Assembly (NCBI GenBank): GCA_016795145.1
Contig: JAEUII010000188.1
Location: 1 to 64,000, forward strand
DNA length: 64,000 nt
Reading direction: 5' to 3'
Source of the DNA: Planctomycetaceae bacterium
GTDB taxonomy: Bacteria; Planctomycetota; Planctomycetia; Planctomycetales; Planctomycetaceae
Within the stretch, counting starts at the first letter, position 1, and each line of letters begins with the position of its first letter. Positions 45,240-55,900 of the stretch are shown in pieces. The notes under the pieces are model-generated. The model was not told the DNA's origin and made no database searches. It worked only from the letters and a program-made list of their open reading frames with translations. A program made the translations under genes and the position numbers.

Positions 45240-46031
45240 TCAGGCCAGCTTCAGTACACGACGATTCAGGAGGTCTTCCTGAGGAGCCAGGTTGATTTCT
45301 CTCGCAAGCTGTCGAACGGTCGCTGTTGTGATCAGCGCAGTTGGCCATGCACGATGAAAGACCGCCATGACTTCGGCAAGTCGGCAGAGTGTTTGCATGC
45401 GGCCACGGCACATTTCCACTGCTGCGCGAACTCCGGCTTCTTCGCACACGGAGTACGAACATCCCAAACGTGGAAGCAGCTGACGCAGGAAGTCAGACGC
45501 TTCAACAGCATCGAGTCGTTCCAGAGAGACGGGGAAGGATACAGTCTGCGAGAGAATCTCAGGCAAGGAATCTGTACCGGCGGCGATGACCGTGACACCA
45601 CGCGTCATTCGGGCAATGGAGATCAGAAAACGGAGAAACGTCTCCTTGGAGAAGTCCGCGAGGTGTACGTCATCAAGCAGAATCTGAGTTGTCAGACCAC
45701 ACTGAGAACGTCCCTGAAACTCCGCTCGCAGAGACGACATCAGTTCATGCCGGGACATCGCCGGCCGCGCCTGTTCGCTCATTCGTTCCGCCAGCTGGAA
45801 CAGCGCTGATTCTTCCGTGGCTCCTGCCAGATTCAGCGAAACCGCCTGCAGCCCTGAACTCTGCAGTTCGGCAGCGAGTTTTTGCAGGACGCGCGTTTTT
45901 CCGGATCCCTGAGGTCCAGTCAGCAGTCCGCTCGATTCCCTCTGCTCAACCAGGTACAGCAAGCGGTTGACTGCTTCAACGTGTCCGGTGCTCTCAAAGA
46001 ACCAGGGGGTTATCGAATCCGGTCCAATCAT
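45240..46031 (-). CDS. ExeA-like AAA ATPase
   Basis: 263 residues from ATG 46031; a longer start at 46124 adds 31 unconvincing residues. Walker A GPQGSGKT, Walker B ILLDDVH, then sensor-1-like TVIAAGT. The N-terminus begins PWFFESTGHVEAVNRLLYLV, the entry helix of the ExeA/GspA and TniB-like group. Such ATPases serve secretion or DNA transposition assemblies; no partner genes are adjacent, so the role is open. Cytosolic. Confidence 0.8.
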   Translation of the reverse strand: MIGPDSITPWFFESTGHVEAVNRLLYLVEQRESSGLLTGPQGSGKTRVLQKLAAELQSSGLQAVSLNLAGATEESALFQLAERMSEQARPAMSRHELMSSLRAEFQGRSQCGLTTQILLDDVHLADFSKETFLRFLISIARMTRGVTVIAAGTDSLPEILSQTVSFPVSLERLDAVEASDFLRQLLPRLGCSYSVCEEAGVRAAVEMCRGRMQTLCRLAEVMAVFHRAWPTALITTATVRQLAREINLAPQEDLLNRRVLKLA

Positions 46032-46487
46032 GGGCTGTTCCGCAGTGAATTCACAAGAATCAGTTGAGGCGCTCGAGCCGGGTTCGTAACCGGGATTGCG
46101 AGCAGCCTGACCCACCAGCCCCAAAAAGGGCTCAGAGTCTTCCTGATCGGCGCAATCGGCAGAATTCGCTTAAGTTCATCAGCAAAAAGTCGGCATTCCG
46201 GGACATGGTACGAATTCGCAAATGCAGTCAGTTGATGAGTCTGCGGCTTTGGCCGCTTGACAGTCACTGTGGCAACACGTGCAATCCGTGTTCAGCGGTT
46301 TGACTTGCCCAATCGGGCCCTGACGGGTTGTTGAGTCCTCACGTGTCGCAACACGACACGTGGGTGGTGGACAAGAATCGCAATGATATCCCCATCAGCC
46401 CCTCGCTGATGCAACGGGTTGGGATAACATTCAATCGCTTTCAAAACCTCCGTTTGTCTTTCATTGAACCTTTGTCGCAGATAACGA
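46032..46487. other. Divergent intergenic region with a 9-bp-stem palindrome
   Basis: 456 bp between the ATPase gene (minus) and purM (plus). A perfect inverted repeat, CACGTGTCG-CAACA-CGACACGTG, lies at 46340-46362, about 125 bp before the purM start. It has no T-run and looks more like an operator than a terminator. Nothing else is recognised. Confidence 0.5.
46340..46362. promoter_or_regulatory. Candidate operator upstream of purM
   Basis: Perfect dyad of two CACGTGTCG arms around CAACA. The position between divergent genes and lack of T-run favour protein binding. The regulator is unknown; purR-type boxes have a different sequence. Confidence 0.4.
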
Positions 46488-47543
46488 ATGACTGAACTGA
46501 CGTATCGATCCGCGGGTGTTGATCTGGAACTCTATGAGCAGGCGATGCAGAAGCTGCCTCGGCTGATGCAGAGGACGTTTACTCCTGGAGTGATGGAACT
46601 TCCCGGCGGCTTTGCGGGGCTGTTTCGTCTCAACGCGGAACGCCAGTGGAAGGACCCTGTTCTGGTTTCCGGAACAGATGGTGTCGGCACGAAGATCAAG
46701 GTCGCGATCCATGCAGGTCGCTATTCCACGATCGGAATCGACCTCGTCGCAATGTGCGTCAACGACTGCCTGTGCCTGGGTGCTCAGCCACTGTTCTTCC
46801 TGGACTATGTGGCCCTTGGAAAGGACGACCCAATCCTGCTTGAGCAACTGGTTTCCGGTGTCAGCGATGGCTGTCGCCAGGCGGGAGCCGCGTTGCTGGG
46901 TGGTGAAACCGCCATCATGCCGGACCTGTATGCCGCCGGTGACTTTGACATGGCTGGCTTCTGTGTCGGTGTGGCCGAACGCGACGAACTGGTCGATGGC
47001 CGCTTCCGAGTTCAGCCCGGTGACGTTCTAATCGGAGTGCCATCTTCCGGATTCCATTCGAACGGCTACAGTCTTGTGCGCAAGGTTGTGTTTGAGCATG
47101 CGAAACTCACGGTGGATGACACCGTTCAGGAGCTTGGCTGCACCGTTGGTGATGCACTTCTGAAGCCGACTCGAATCTATGCTGACACTGTCGCGGCCGC
47201 GCGAAAGGCAGCGGGTGTTGAGAATCTTCATGCGATTGCTCACATCACCGGTGGCGGCATCGCCGACAACTTTGAGCGAGTTCTTCCGAAGCAGACTCAG
47301 GCCGTAATCCATCGTTCGGCATGGCAGATTCCTGCGGTCTTTCAGTGGCTGCAGAAGCTCGGCAACGTGGCTGAGTCTGAAATGTTCAGCGTCTTCAACA
47401 TGGGCATCGGACTGATTCTTGTCGTTCCGGAATCTTCTGCGAAGGCTGTCCAGACCGCTGTTTCAACACAGGAGTATCCAGCAGTGATCCTGGGAGAAAT
47501 TCGCTCACAGGAAGCAGAAGAGCCAACCGTCGTCGTCGAATGA
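46488..47543 (+). CDS. purM: Phosphoribosylformylglycinamidine cyclo-ligase (AIR synthetase)
   Basis: 351 residues, close to the usual 345. It makes aminoimidazole ribonucleotide from FGAM and ATP in purine synthesis. Motifs: SGTDGVGTK (61-69), the DLVAMCVNDCLCLGAQPLFF segment, LLGGETA and GLPSSG-like VPSSGFHSNGYSLVRKV; C-terminal HITGGGIADNFERVLP. Complete. No other pur gene is adjacent. Cytosolic. Confidence 0.96.
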   Translation: MTELTYRSAGVDLELYEQAMQKLPRLMQRTFTPGVMELPGGFAGLFRLNAERQWKDPVLVSGTDGVGTKIKVAIHAGRYSTIGIDLVAMCVNDCLCLGAQPLFFLDYVALGKDDPILLEQLVSGVSDGCRQAGAALLGGETAIMPDLYAAGDFDMAGFCVGVAERDELVDGRFRVQPGDVLIGVPSSGFHSNGYSLVRKVVFEHAKLTVDDTVQELGCTVGDALLKPTRIYADTVAAARKAAGVENLHAIAHITGGGIADNFERVLPKQTQAVIHRSAWQIPAVFQWLQKLGNVAESEMFSVFNMGIGLILVVPESSAKAVQTAVSTQEYPAVILGEIRSQEAEEPTVVVE

Positions 47544-47631
47544 TCCTGTCGCAGGAACGACGCAGAGACTGAGCGGTCGACGGTTCTGGTGAGAGACGGA
47601 AACCTGAAACGAAAGAATGTGAGGTCCCTCC

Positions 47632-48900
47632 ATGCTCAGAAGTTCTCGTCGAAGCCACCTGCGTCAAATTGCCGGCGCGGCGTCTGCAGCGTTTCTTCCG
47701 AATGCGCTGTGTTCAGCGGCATCACCCTTTGGCTCAACCGTCGACCGTGTTCCAAAGATCGCCGCCGTGGTGACGATCTATCGACCGTTTTCGCACTCTG
47801 ACGTCATCCTTGGAAAGATCCTGGAAGGCTGGAAACAGGACGGGGGTCCCGGACCTGGTTTGAAGCTGGTTTCCATGTACGTTGACCAGTTCCCATCCGA
47901 CGATATGGCGCGGAAGATGTCGGCGAAGCACAATGTGCCGATCGTCGATTCCATTGAAAAGGCGATTACTCTCGGCGGCGATTCCGTGGCCGTCGATGGC
48001 GTGCTGAGCATCGGTGAGCATGGAGATTACCCGTTCAGCAAACTTGGACAGCAGCTTTACCCACGGCGTCGATTCTTCTCGGAGATCGCAGCGACGTTTG
48101 AGAAGTTTGGCAAGGTCGTGCCGGTCTTCAACGACAAACATCTGGGACCCGCCTGGGAAGACGGACTGTGGATGTGGAATCGGGCCAAAGAGCTTCGGAT
48201 TCCGTTCATGGCAGGTTCTTCAATGCCTGTGGGTTACCGAAAGTCCGACGTTCTGCTTCCGATGAACAGTCCCATCGAAGCCGCAGTGGGGATCGGCTAT
48301 AGCGGGCTCGACGTCTACGGTTTCCATGCTCTGGAGTTTCTGCAATGGCATCTTGAACGACGCCCTGGTGCTGAGCAGGGTGTCAAGAATGTGCAGTGTC
48401 TTCAGGGCGAGAGACTCTGGAAGGCGGTCGATGACGGAACTGTGCCGGTCGATTTGCTGAAGGAAGCGTTCGCCGCGATCCCGGGCTCAACCGGTGTCGA
48501 TATGCGAACCGACAAAAATGCCACGGCGTTCCTGTTTGAGTATCACGATGGTCTGAAAGCCGCACAGTTCATGTTTCAGTGCGTCGCTGGCACCGGCTGT
48601 GCACTGCGAATCAAGGGGCAGCCGACCTACACGAACGTCTTTGATGAACGCACCGAGCCGATGTATCCTCATTTCGCCTATCTGCTCAAAGCCATCGAGC
48701 GAATGATGCACACGGGCAAGCCAACGTATCCGGTTGAACGCACCGTTCTGACGGGCGGTGTTCTGGATCGCGCACTTACCTCGCTGGCCGCGGACGGCAG
48801 GAAGCTGGAAACTCCGGAACTGAGCATCTCCTATCGACCGATCGATTATCCGTTTGCTCAGCACGTCGACCTGCTCACACCGCCCTACGGCCAGCTGTAA
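47632..48900 (+). CDS. Tat-type secreted protein of unknown function
   Basis: 422 residues. N-terminus SSRRSHLRQIAGAASAAFLP resembles a Tat signal. The mature part starts VPKIAAVVTIYRPFSHSD, then SIGEHGDYPFSKLGQQLYPR, GSSMPVGYR and YSGLDVYGFHALEFLQ. It resembles a planctomycete group of secreted proteins that are distant from Gfo/Idh/MocA oxidoreductases but lack the glycine-rich NAD motif. No catalytic residue can be assigned. It follows purM by 88 bp but is functionally unrelated. Confidence 0.65.
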   Translation: MLRSSRRSHLRQIAGAASAAFLPNALCSAASPFGSTVDRVPKIAAVVTIYRPFSHSDVILGKILEGWKQDGGPGPGLKLVSMYVDQFPSDDMARKMSAKHNVPIVDSIEKAITLGGDSVAVDGVLSIGEHGDYPFSKLGQQLYPRRRFFSEIAATFEKFGKVVPVFNDKHLGPAWEDGLWMWNRAKELRIPFMAGSSMPVGYRKSDVLLPMNSPIEAAVGIGYSGLDVYGFHALEFLQWHLERRPGAEQGVKNVQCLQGERLWKAVDDGTVPVDLLKEAFAAIPGSTGVDMRTDKNATAFLFEYHDGLKAAQFMFQCVAGTGCALRIKGQPTYTNVFDERTEPMYPHFAYLLKAIERMMHTGKPTYPVERTVLTGGVLDRALTSLAADGRKLETPELSISYRPIDYPFAQHVDLLTPPYGQL

Positions 48901-48925
48901 TCAGGCCTCAGTGAAGGCGAGCGGC

Positions 48926-48956
48926 AGAGTGTCAACCCTCCGAGTCAACTCTGCAA
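48926..48956. terminator. Weak hairpin between convergent genes
   Basis: GCAGAGT (48926-48932) can pair with ACTCTGC (48950-48956) over a 17-nt loop, between the stop at 48900 and the convergent stop at 48965. No T-run; a weak bidirectional terminator at best. Confidence 0.3.
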
Positions 48957-48964
48957 AGCCCAGT

Positions 48965-50077
48965 CTATTTCTGCGCTGGCTTTAGTGGTTTCGCAAGTTG
49001 CTTCTCAAGCCACTTGTACGCTCGCTCTCTCACATCATCGGGAAAGTCATGCGCACAGTCCGGGTATTCAGCGACAAGTGAATTATCCGAAACGCCAGCG
49101 ATGGACAGCAGAGGACGAACCTCGGCAATCACCTTTCGCACTCCCTGATTGTCGAAGTTGTCGTCATTAAGCGGCGCGTTGACGAAAATGGCGCGAGGAA
49201 CAATCGCTGCAAGGATTTCGGGAAAATCGAACGGCACCTTGTCGGGATCGTTCCCGTAGATCTCACGGATTCGAGGCATGTAGCGATCGCTCGTCCAGCC
49301 CTGCAGGTTGCCCTTGTAGTAGTCATGGAATCCTGTGAACCCGCAGCTTGTCACCACGGCACGGATTCGCTGGTCAAATGCTGCCGTGAACAGCGTGTTA
49401 TGCCCGCCAAGAGAATGGCCGATGCAGCCGATGCGTGATGGATCGACTTCCTTCATTTCACACAGCAGATCGACCGCTCTAATGTTGTTCCAGATCGCCT
49501 TCATGGAACCGCTGGCGTAGTGTTTCCCCTGTGTCCTGAAGTCATACGGATAGTCACCAAACGAAGGGTAATCCGGGACCAGACACACAAAGCCTCGCGC
49601 GGCCAGTTCCTTCGCGTAATGCAGATTCTCCAGCCCGCCGAGCCCTGCTGGTTCGCCTTTGCCGATCCCCGTGGTCTGATGAAGACACAACATCGCTGGG
49701 GAATCTGATGCGATCGACTTCTTCATCATCACCAAAGCGGGAACCCGGTCGCCCTCTTCAGGAGCAAACGTGATCCTGCGGAGAATCACACCGTCAGATT
49801 CCGATTCACTTTCAATCTTCACATCCAGCGGACATCGTCGATCCGACGACGGCAATTCTCCCATGGCCTTTTGCATGCCCAGCAGCGTATGAGTCCGACG
49901 CAGCAGCAAGTCGTCCATCGACTTGATCGGCTGTTCGTGGCCATCCCTGCAGACAACACTGACCTTCGTATGGTCATACTTCGCAGCAGAGCTTTCATCA
50001 CCTGGCGGTTGAGCTGCAAACACCGCGGCCAATACACCGATCCCGAAACTCCCCACCACCCACATCGCGCGAATCAT
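48965..50077 (-). CDS. Secreted alpha/beta hydrolase
   Basis: 370 residues from ATG 50077, which opens the signal peptide MIRAMWVVGSFGIGVLAAVF. Nucleophile elbow GHSLGG with Ser in CIGHSLGGHNT; catalytic His probably in CAHDFPDD; acid in the APLNDDNFDN region. It resembles acetyl-xylan esterase/dienelactone-hydrolase type enzymes of planctomycetes. Substrate unknown, probably a carbohydrate or lignocellulose ester. Single gene. Confidence 0.85.
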   Translation of the reverse strand: MIRAMWVVGSFGIGVLAAVFAAQPPGDESSAAKYDHTKVSVVCRDGHEQPIKSMDDLLLRRTHTLLGMQKAMGELPSSDRRCPLDVKIESESESDGVILRRITFAPEEGDRVPALVMMKKSIASDSPAMLCLHQTTGIGKGEPAGLGGLENLHYAKELAARGFVCLVPDYPSFGDYPYDFRTQGKHYASGSMKAIWNNIRAVDLLCEMKEVDPSRIGCIGHSLGGHNTLFTAAFDQRIRAVVTSCGFTGFHDYYKGNLQGWTSDRYMPRIREIYGNDPDKVPFDFPEILAAIVPRAIFVNAPLNDDNFDNQGVRKVIAEVRPLLSIAGVSDNSLVAEYPDCAHDFPDDVRERAYKWLEKQLAKPLKPAQK

Positions 50078-50206
50078 CAGCGGATCCTCCGAAAGACGCG
50101 CTGATTCTGCTCTGTGTCGCCGGTGAGTCAAGCCTGAGCCAGACTCGACTGTTGCACGTGCCTTATCGGCAATCGAGGATCCTTGCGGCTACTGCGGTAG
50201 ATTCCA

Positions 50207-51181
50207 CTAAACCGGCTTTGCCGACAACCCACAGGCTTCGCGCACGCGGGCGACGACCTGCTGGCACTTGGCTCGCGCAACACGGGCTCCCTGGACCAGA
50301 ATATCCTCAACGTCAGCCGGACGTTTTTCCAGATCCGCTCGGCGTTCGAAGGCCGTACCGAAATGCTGCATGGCGGCTTCGTACAGAGTCTCCTTTGCGG
50401 CACCGTAGCCCATTCCTCCAGCACGATAGCGCGCTGCCAGTTCCTGCTGCTGTTCGGATGTGCCGAAGAGCTTGTACAACTGAAACACCGCACAGGTGTC
50501 CGGATTCTTAGGAGCTTCCATCGGTGTCGAATCGGTTTGAATCGACATGATCAGCTTTCGAAGCTTCTTCGGAGTTTCGAAGATCGGGATCGTGTTGTTG
50601 TAGCTCTTCGACATCTTCTCGCCGTCAGTCCCGGGGACCTTTGCCGAGTCATCCAGGACGTACGGTTCCGGCAGAACGAGGGATTCACCATAGAGCTGAT
50701 TGAATCGCTGCGCCAAGTCACGAGTAACTTCAATGTGCTGAATCTGGTCGGCACCGACGGGCACATGAGTACTGTCGTAGCCGAGGATGTCGGCGGCCAT
50801 CAGAACCGGGTACGTGAACAGTCCGGCATCTGCGGCGATCCCTTTGGCTTTCTTGTCCTTAAACGCATGACATTTCTCGAGCAGGTGCATCTGAGTGATC
50901 GTCATGAGCAGCCATGTGAGTTCCGTGACTTCCGGAACATCCGACTGGCGAAACAGCGTTGCCTTTGATGGTTCCAGTCCCAGTGCCAGCAGATCGAGCG
51001 CAGCGTCAGCCACGTTTTGCCTCAGCACCGCTGGCTCACGGACCGTCGTCAGCGCATGAAGGTCGGCGATGAAGTAGAACGACTGTTCGTTGCCCTGCAG
51101 CGCGATGTACTGACGGATGGCCCCGAAGTAGTTGCCCCAGTGAAATCGTCCGGTTGGCTGAATCCCAGAAAGAACCTTCAT
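50207..51181 (-). CDS. trpS: Tryptophanyl-tRNA synthetase
   Basis: 324 residues from ATG 51181. Class I signatures: [13 protein letters not shown] with the HIGH-like HWGN at 14-17, and KMSKS at 189-193. It charges tRNA-Trp. Its start overlaps the end of the upstream ATPase gene by four bases (ATGA), so the two are translationally coupled. Length is normal for bacterial TrpS (about 330). Cytosolic. Confidence 0.97.
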   Translation of the reverse strand: MKVLSGIQPTGRFHWGNYFGAIRQYIALQGNEQSFYFIADLHALTTVREPAVLRQNVADAALDLLALGLEPSKATLFRQSDVPEVTELTWLLMTITQMHLLEKCHAFKDKKAKGIAADAGLFTYPVLMAADILGYDSTHVPVGADQIQHIEVTRDLAQRFNQLYGESLVLPEPYVLDDSAKVPGTDGEKMSKSYNNTIPIFETPKKLRKLIMSIQTDSTPMEAPKNPDTCAVFQLYKLFGTSEQQQELAARYRAGGMGYGAAKETLYEAAMQHFGTAFERRADLEKRPADVEDILVQGARVARAKCQQVVARVREACGLSAKPV

Positions 51182-52050
51182 AGAAAGCAAATTCCCTGCT
51201 CGGTGATTTGATACGGCATGATGTCTTCAGAGCACGCACTGCCTCGGTGTTTTGCCACGTACAGGGCCCGCCCGATTTTTGTCTCGTTCCGAATCTTACC
51301 CATCATGATGATCGTATTGGCGTTCGACAAAATGTCCCCGGAACGAATTGGACGTGAAATCAGATCATCCAGCATGACTTCATGACTGGTGTAAAGGAAC
51401 AAGCCACCGATGCTGCGGCAATCGTATGCGTGAGCATTGATGGTCGGTTCCTGAGCACGAAAGTGGACTCGGAACAGATCGCGGGCCAGCCAGTCGTGAT
51501 CCTTTCGAAGGACCTGATGGTAGACGTAATCAAACAGATGAAACTGGAATGAGTCAGAGTCCTGATTGGTCGGTTCGACACCATCGATTACACAACGGCG
51601 GACACCATGGACAAAGTTTCCGTAGAAGAAGGCAATCGTCTGATCCAGCCGGCGCATGAGGTCGGCTTTGAATTCCTGCCACTCTTCCGGCTGCATGTCA
51701 CCAATGGTGACTCGACGACCGCCGCGAGTAAACACGTGCAGATAATCGGAACGAACCTGAGCGGCGTCCCAGACCGAGGCTGGATCAAAATGGTCGACGA
51801 ATGTTCGTTCTGACATCTGCCAGCCAAACATCCTCTTTGCATACTCAGACTGGTTTTGGCTGTCCCCGCGAGTCGTCAGGTCGAAGATGATTCCTCGCTG
51901 GCCTTCCTGAGCAAGACCGGACTGACAGTAGCTCAGTCCCAGCTGCGTCTTGCCAATGCCGGTCGCGCCCATGACCACTGTCAGAGTTCCTGGCAGCAAC
52001 CCTCCTCCGAGCGCTTCGTCGAGTTGTGGAATTCCGGTCGATTGTCGCAT
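51178..52050 (-). CDS. KaiC-like RecA-superfamily ATPase
   Basis: 290 residues from ATG 52050. Starts [20 protein letters not shown], the classical KaiC-domain entry, with Walker A GATGIGKT (28-35) and a Walker B-like [10 protein letters not shown]. Single KaiC domain, no second repeat, so it is not a clock protein; such ATPases are usually of unknown role or act as regulators. It overlaps trpS by 4 bp. Confidence 0.85.
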   Translation of the reverse strand: MRQSTGIPQLDEALGGGLLPGTLTVVMGATGIGKTQLGLSYCQSGLAQEGQRGIIFDLTTRGDSQNQSEYAKRMFGWQMSERTFVDHFDPASVWDAAQVRSDYLHVFTRGGRRVTIGDMQPEEWQEFKADLMRRLDQTIAFFYGNFVHGVRRCVIDGVEPTNQDSDSFQFHLFDYVYHQVLRKDHDWLARDLFRVHFRAQEPTINAHAYDCRSIGGLFLYTSHEVMLDDLISRPIRSGDILSNANTIIMMGKIRNETKIGRALYVAKHRGSACSEDIMPYQITEQGICFL

Positions 52051-52490
52051 CGTCAATTCAGCTTCGAGCAGTGAGCATCAGTTCAAATTGTGGAAGGGAG
52101 CGAACGATAGCGAGGTTTAGCGGAGATTTCACAGAATCAGCCAGAAGTTCCCATCGACTACACAGTTTTGCCCTGAAACGACCTCGTCGCCTTCACAGTG
52201 ACAGCCCGGCCTGCGGTGTGGTTCGTGGTTCGACGGACAAGCATCTGACAGGGTTACCGAATGATCCCCCTGTTTTGAATTGCCACAAGCAGAATTGATC
52301 ACCCCTGCAGAATTCCGCATGGTGCATCGGCCAACTTGCAGAAAACACGACACAGAACCTTCAAAACTCCGCTGATTTTGGCATTCACCAAAGAAATCCG
52401 ACGGTGCGAGATTTCGGCACGTTGGTTGCATTTAGTGGAGTCCGGTGAATGAAGTGAGTCATGGCCCGCCTCACCTCAAAAACCTCGGAA
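52051..52490. other. Intergenic region, possible small RNA before an orphan terminator
   Basis: No credible gene on the plus strand, yet a strong plus-strand intrinsic terminator follows at 52491. A short RNA ending there would explain it; a promoter cannot be placed with confidence. I searched by eye for RNase P, SRP and tmRNA signatures and did not see them. Confidence 0.35.
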
Positions 52491-52522
52491 GCGACCAGAT
52501 CACTCTGGTCGCTTCTTTTTTT
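52491..52522 (+). terminator. Orphan intrinsic terminator
   Basis: GCGACCAGA (52491-52499) pairs perfectly with TCTGGTCGC (52504-52512) around TCAC, followed by TTCTTTTTTTT. No coding region on the plus strand precedes it within about 450 bp. Confidence 0.85.
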
Positions 52523-52638
52523 GCGCCAGTGTAGAGCCGTTGTCCCCAACTGCTTGTTGTTTGTGCCAGTGTAGAGCAGTTGTCCCCAACTGCTTGTTGT
52601 TTGTGCCAGAATAGAGCAGTTGTCCCCAACTGCCTCGT
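52523..52638. repeat. Three-copy 40-bp tandem repeat with a hairpin in each unit
   Basis: Units at 52523-52562, 52563-52602 and 52603-52638 (last one shortened). Units 2 and 3 hold the hairpin CAGTTG-TCCC-CAACTG, and unit 1 a one-base variant. It starts immediately after the orphan terminator and lies about 320 bp before the DUF4175-like gene. Confidence 0.85.
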
Positions 52639-52956
52639 GCCCCACATAGCCGAATCGAACACCAGCGGAGCATGGCCCGGAAGCCCGCCGCGTCGGCATC
52701 CCGCCAGCGCTCAAACCCAAACGTTCAACCCCAATTGTCACTTGCATTTATGTGCGAAATACGGGGAAAATGCCGCTCGTGATTTGGGATCGTGCGTGAG
52801 CACGATCCAGCAGCAGACGGATGCCCACTCATGGTCTGCTGGTCCGCATTCACAGCGAGAAACTCGCTCCCCTGCAGGGCGCATGATTCGAACGAATGCC
52901 AGTGCTGTCTTGAACTGCGTAGTTTGAAACTCGAACCTCGATATTGGAGTCGAGCG
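52639..52956. other. Upstream region of the DUF4175-like gene
   Basis: 318 bp with no credible gene. An open frame continues upstream of the chosen start to 52792, but it lacks protein-like composition. The real start at 52957 has TTGGAG just upstream. Confidence 0.4.
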
Positions 52957-55900
52957 ATGTCCGGCTTGTATCTCGAACGGAAGCTCCAGGCAGTCAGCCA
53001 GCGTCTTCAGAAGGTCCGAATCCTTCGGCGCCAAGCGCTTGTCTGGTTGCTGCTGCTGATCCCAGCCATCGCAGTCACTCTGTACCTGCCTCGCCGAGAA
53101 GGTGCGATTGGACCTGAAGTTCCGGTGGTGCTGATTGCCACTCTTCTTGGAATTAGCCTCTCCCGCGTTCTCGCGCGTCGCCCGTCACTCAACGAAGCCG
53201 CTCGCCTGATCGAACAGGCCGACAGTGAAGTAAACGATGCGGTACTCACTGCCGTCGAAGTCATGCAGACTCCCGCGAAGCAATCGTCGGTCCTGGCCGG
53301 AATGGCCGTGATGGATGCCGAGAAACTCGCGCGACAGCGCGACTGGTCGGCCGCAGTTCCAGGTCGACAAATCGCTGGCTGGACGGTTCTCAGCTTTCTG
53401 ACATTCCTGCTGATGGCCTCCAGCGTCACCGCCGCCAGCCGATTCGTTCGAACGCCTGCCACTTCAGATGCAAATACAGCCAAAGCAGAAGCGGACTCCG
53501 AAAAGAAGCCGCCGGTAACAGAGCTGGTGATCGAACCAGGTAACACAGAAATTGAATTGGCCACGGCGCTGACGGTCGTCGCAAAATTCCCGGGCACCGT
53601 TCCGCAAAAGGTTGTGCTGGAGTTTGAGGATGCAAAGAAGCAGGTTCGTCAACTCTCCATGACCGAGACGGTCGATGTGGGCGTCTTCGCAGCACGAATG
53701 GAGGAGATCACGTCAGACGGAGTTTACCGGGTCCTGTATCTGGAAACGGAAGACTCTTCTGCGACTCAACCGAACCGATCTCCGGACTATCTCGTGAAGA
53801 CATTCGTCCGCCCCCGCCTGGAACAGATCGACGCAACCGTCACACCTCCGCACTGGACTCGAAAGTCCGAAGAGACCATTGAGGATATTGCCAGAATTAC
53901 AGTCACGGAAGGCTCCTCCGTTGTGTTCCGTTTTCAACTGAACAAACCCGGGGTGAAGGCGGAGCTCCGTTCCGAAAATGAAGCCGCTATTCCGCTCACG
54001 GTATCTGCCAGCGATCCAACCGTCGTGGAATCCAACCAGGTGGTGAAAGCAAATCACTCGTGGACAATCCATCTGACGGACGCAGAAGGCCGAACGGCTG
54101 CCGATGAGGAAACACTCACCGTCAAAGTCACACGCAATCAGCCGCCAGTCATCAAGCCCACTTTCCCGGGCCGCGACGTCAATGTTTCGGCGCTCGAAGA
54201 GTTTCAGATCGAAGCCAGCGCGAAAGACGACTTTGAGCTTCTGGATTACGGAATTGAGTATTCACTTTCCGGAAGTGAGCCCGTCAACGTCAGCACCAGG
54301 ACCACCATCGCAGAAGGTGCCAGCGCGGGCACTGGCGACATCGAAACGGCAGCAACGATTTCGGGGCAGATTCAGCTCGAGACCATGAATGCGGCTCCCG
54401 ATGATCTTGTGACTTACAGTTACTGGGCCAAAGACTATGCGTCAGACGGAACCGTGCGAACCACGTACAGCGATTTGATGTTTGCGGAAGTTCGTCGATT
54501 TGAAGAGATCTTCCGTGAAGGTCAGCAACAGGGTCAGCAGCAGCAACAACAGCGTCAACAGCAACAGCAGCAACAACAGCAGCAGCAAGGCGGGGCGGCG
54601 GACGAGCTTCTGAAAGTGCAGAAGGAAATTCTGTCGGCCACCTGGAATACTCTGCAAACCGAAGCGATCAAGCGGGACGCGGGAACGTTCAGCGAAGACG
54701 TGGGCGTCATCGCAGAATCGCAGGGCCAGCTCATTCAACAACTCCAAAGTACCCTCGCTGAACGAGAAATGACTCCGGAAATTCAGGCGCTGGCCACGGC
54801 GGCTGCGGACCTGATGACTCAGGCTCAGAGTCAGCTTCAGGAAGTCCGCGACGGCAAAGAAGGGACCACACTGCGAAACGCGATGGCAACAGAAAGCCGC
54901 ATCCTCGCCGCGCTGTATCGAATGCGTGAAGCCGAATACAACGTTCAGCGCCAGCAGCAACAGGGTGGCGGTGGCGGAGGAGGTGGCGGCAGCGCATCGG
55001 CTCAACAGCAGCTTCAGCAGCTGGAACTGGACAATGAACGCAACCGCTATGAGTCCGAGCGTCAGGCTCAGCAACAGCAGGAAGCGAACTCAGCACAGCG
55101 TGAGGAGCTTCAGATCCTGAACCGCCTGAAAGAACTGGCTCGCCGGCAACAGATGGTGAACGAGCGATTGAAGCAACTCGAATCTGAATTGCGAGCTGCT
55201 CAGTCGGACAAAGAGAAGGAAGAAATCGAACGAGAACTCAAGCGACTTCGGGACGAACAGCGAGACTTGCTGCGTGATACGGACGATGTCGCCGAACGCA
55301 TGGAACAGTCGCAACAATCCCAGCAGTCTCAGCAGCAGCAGCAGTCTCAGCAATCCCAGGAGTCGCAGGGTGCGGATCGGGAGCAAATGCAGCAGGAGAT
55401 TCAGGAAGCTCGAAATAACGTTCAGCAGGCATCCAGAGCTATGGATGAAGGACGGTTGGCGGAAGCGATTTCGGAAGGGACTCGCGCTGAGAGACAGTTT
55501 GATGATCTGAAGGAAGACTTCCGAAACCAGACATCGAATCGCTTCGACGAAGCGGCTCGGGACTTGCGTGATGAAGCAAGAGAACTGGCAGATCAGCAGG
55601 AAAAGATCGCTCGTGAACTGTCAGGTGAATCCGAGGGAGACGATTCCAAATCAAAGAGCCCTTCGCTCCGGTCAGAGCGGAAGAAAGAAGATGTCGAACA
55701 GAAACTTCAGGACCAGCAGGATCGCCTGAATAAGATCGTTGAAGATTCAAAGAAACTGATCGAACAGGCCGAGGAGACGGAACCGCTTTTGTCGAGCCGG
55801 TTGTACGACGCCGTTCGCGACCTGAAAGATTCAAAGCCAGAAGAGGCCCTCGAAGCGGCCGAAATGCTTGCAGGCCGTGGCTTGTGGCCTCAAACCCAGG

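Noticed and set aside
46125-46487. Possible tRNA or riboswitch in the purM upstream region
   Set aside because: No cloverleaf or T-loop consensus was seen; the only strong structure is the simple 9-bp palindrome.
52523-52638. Three-unit repeat as a possible CRISPR
   Set aside because: Units are contiguous with no spacers.
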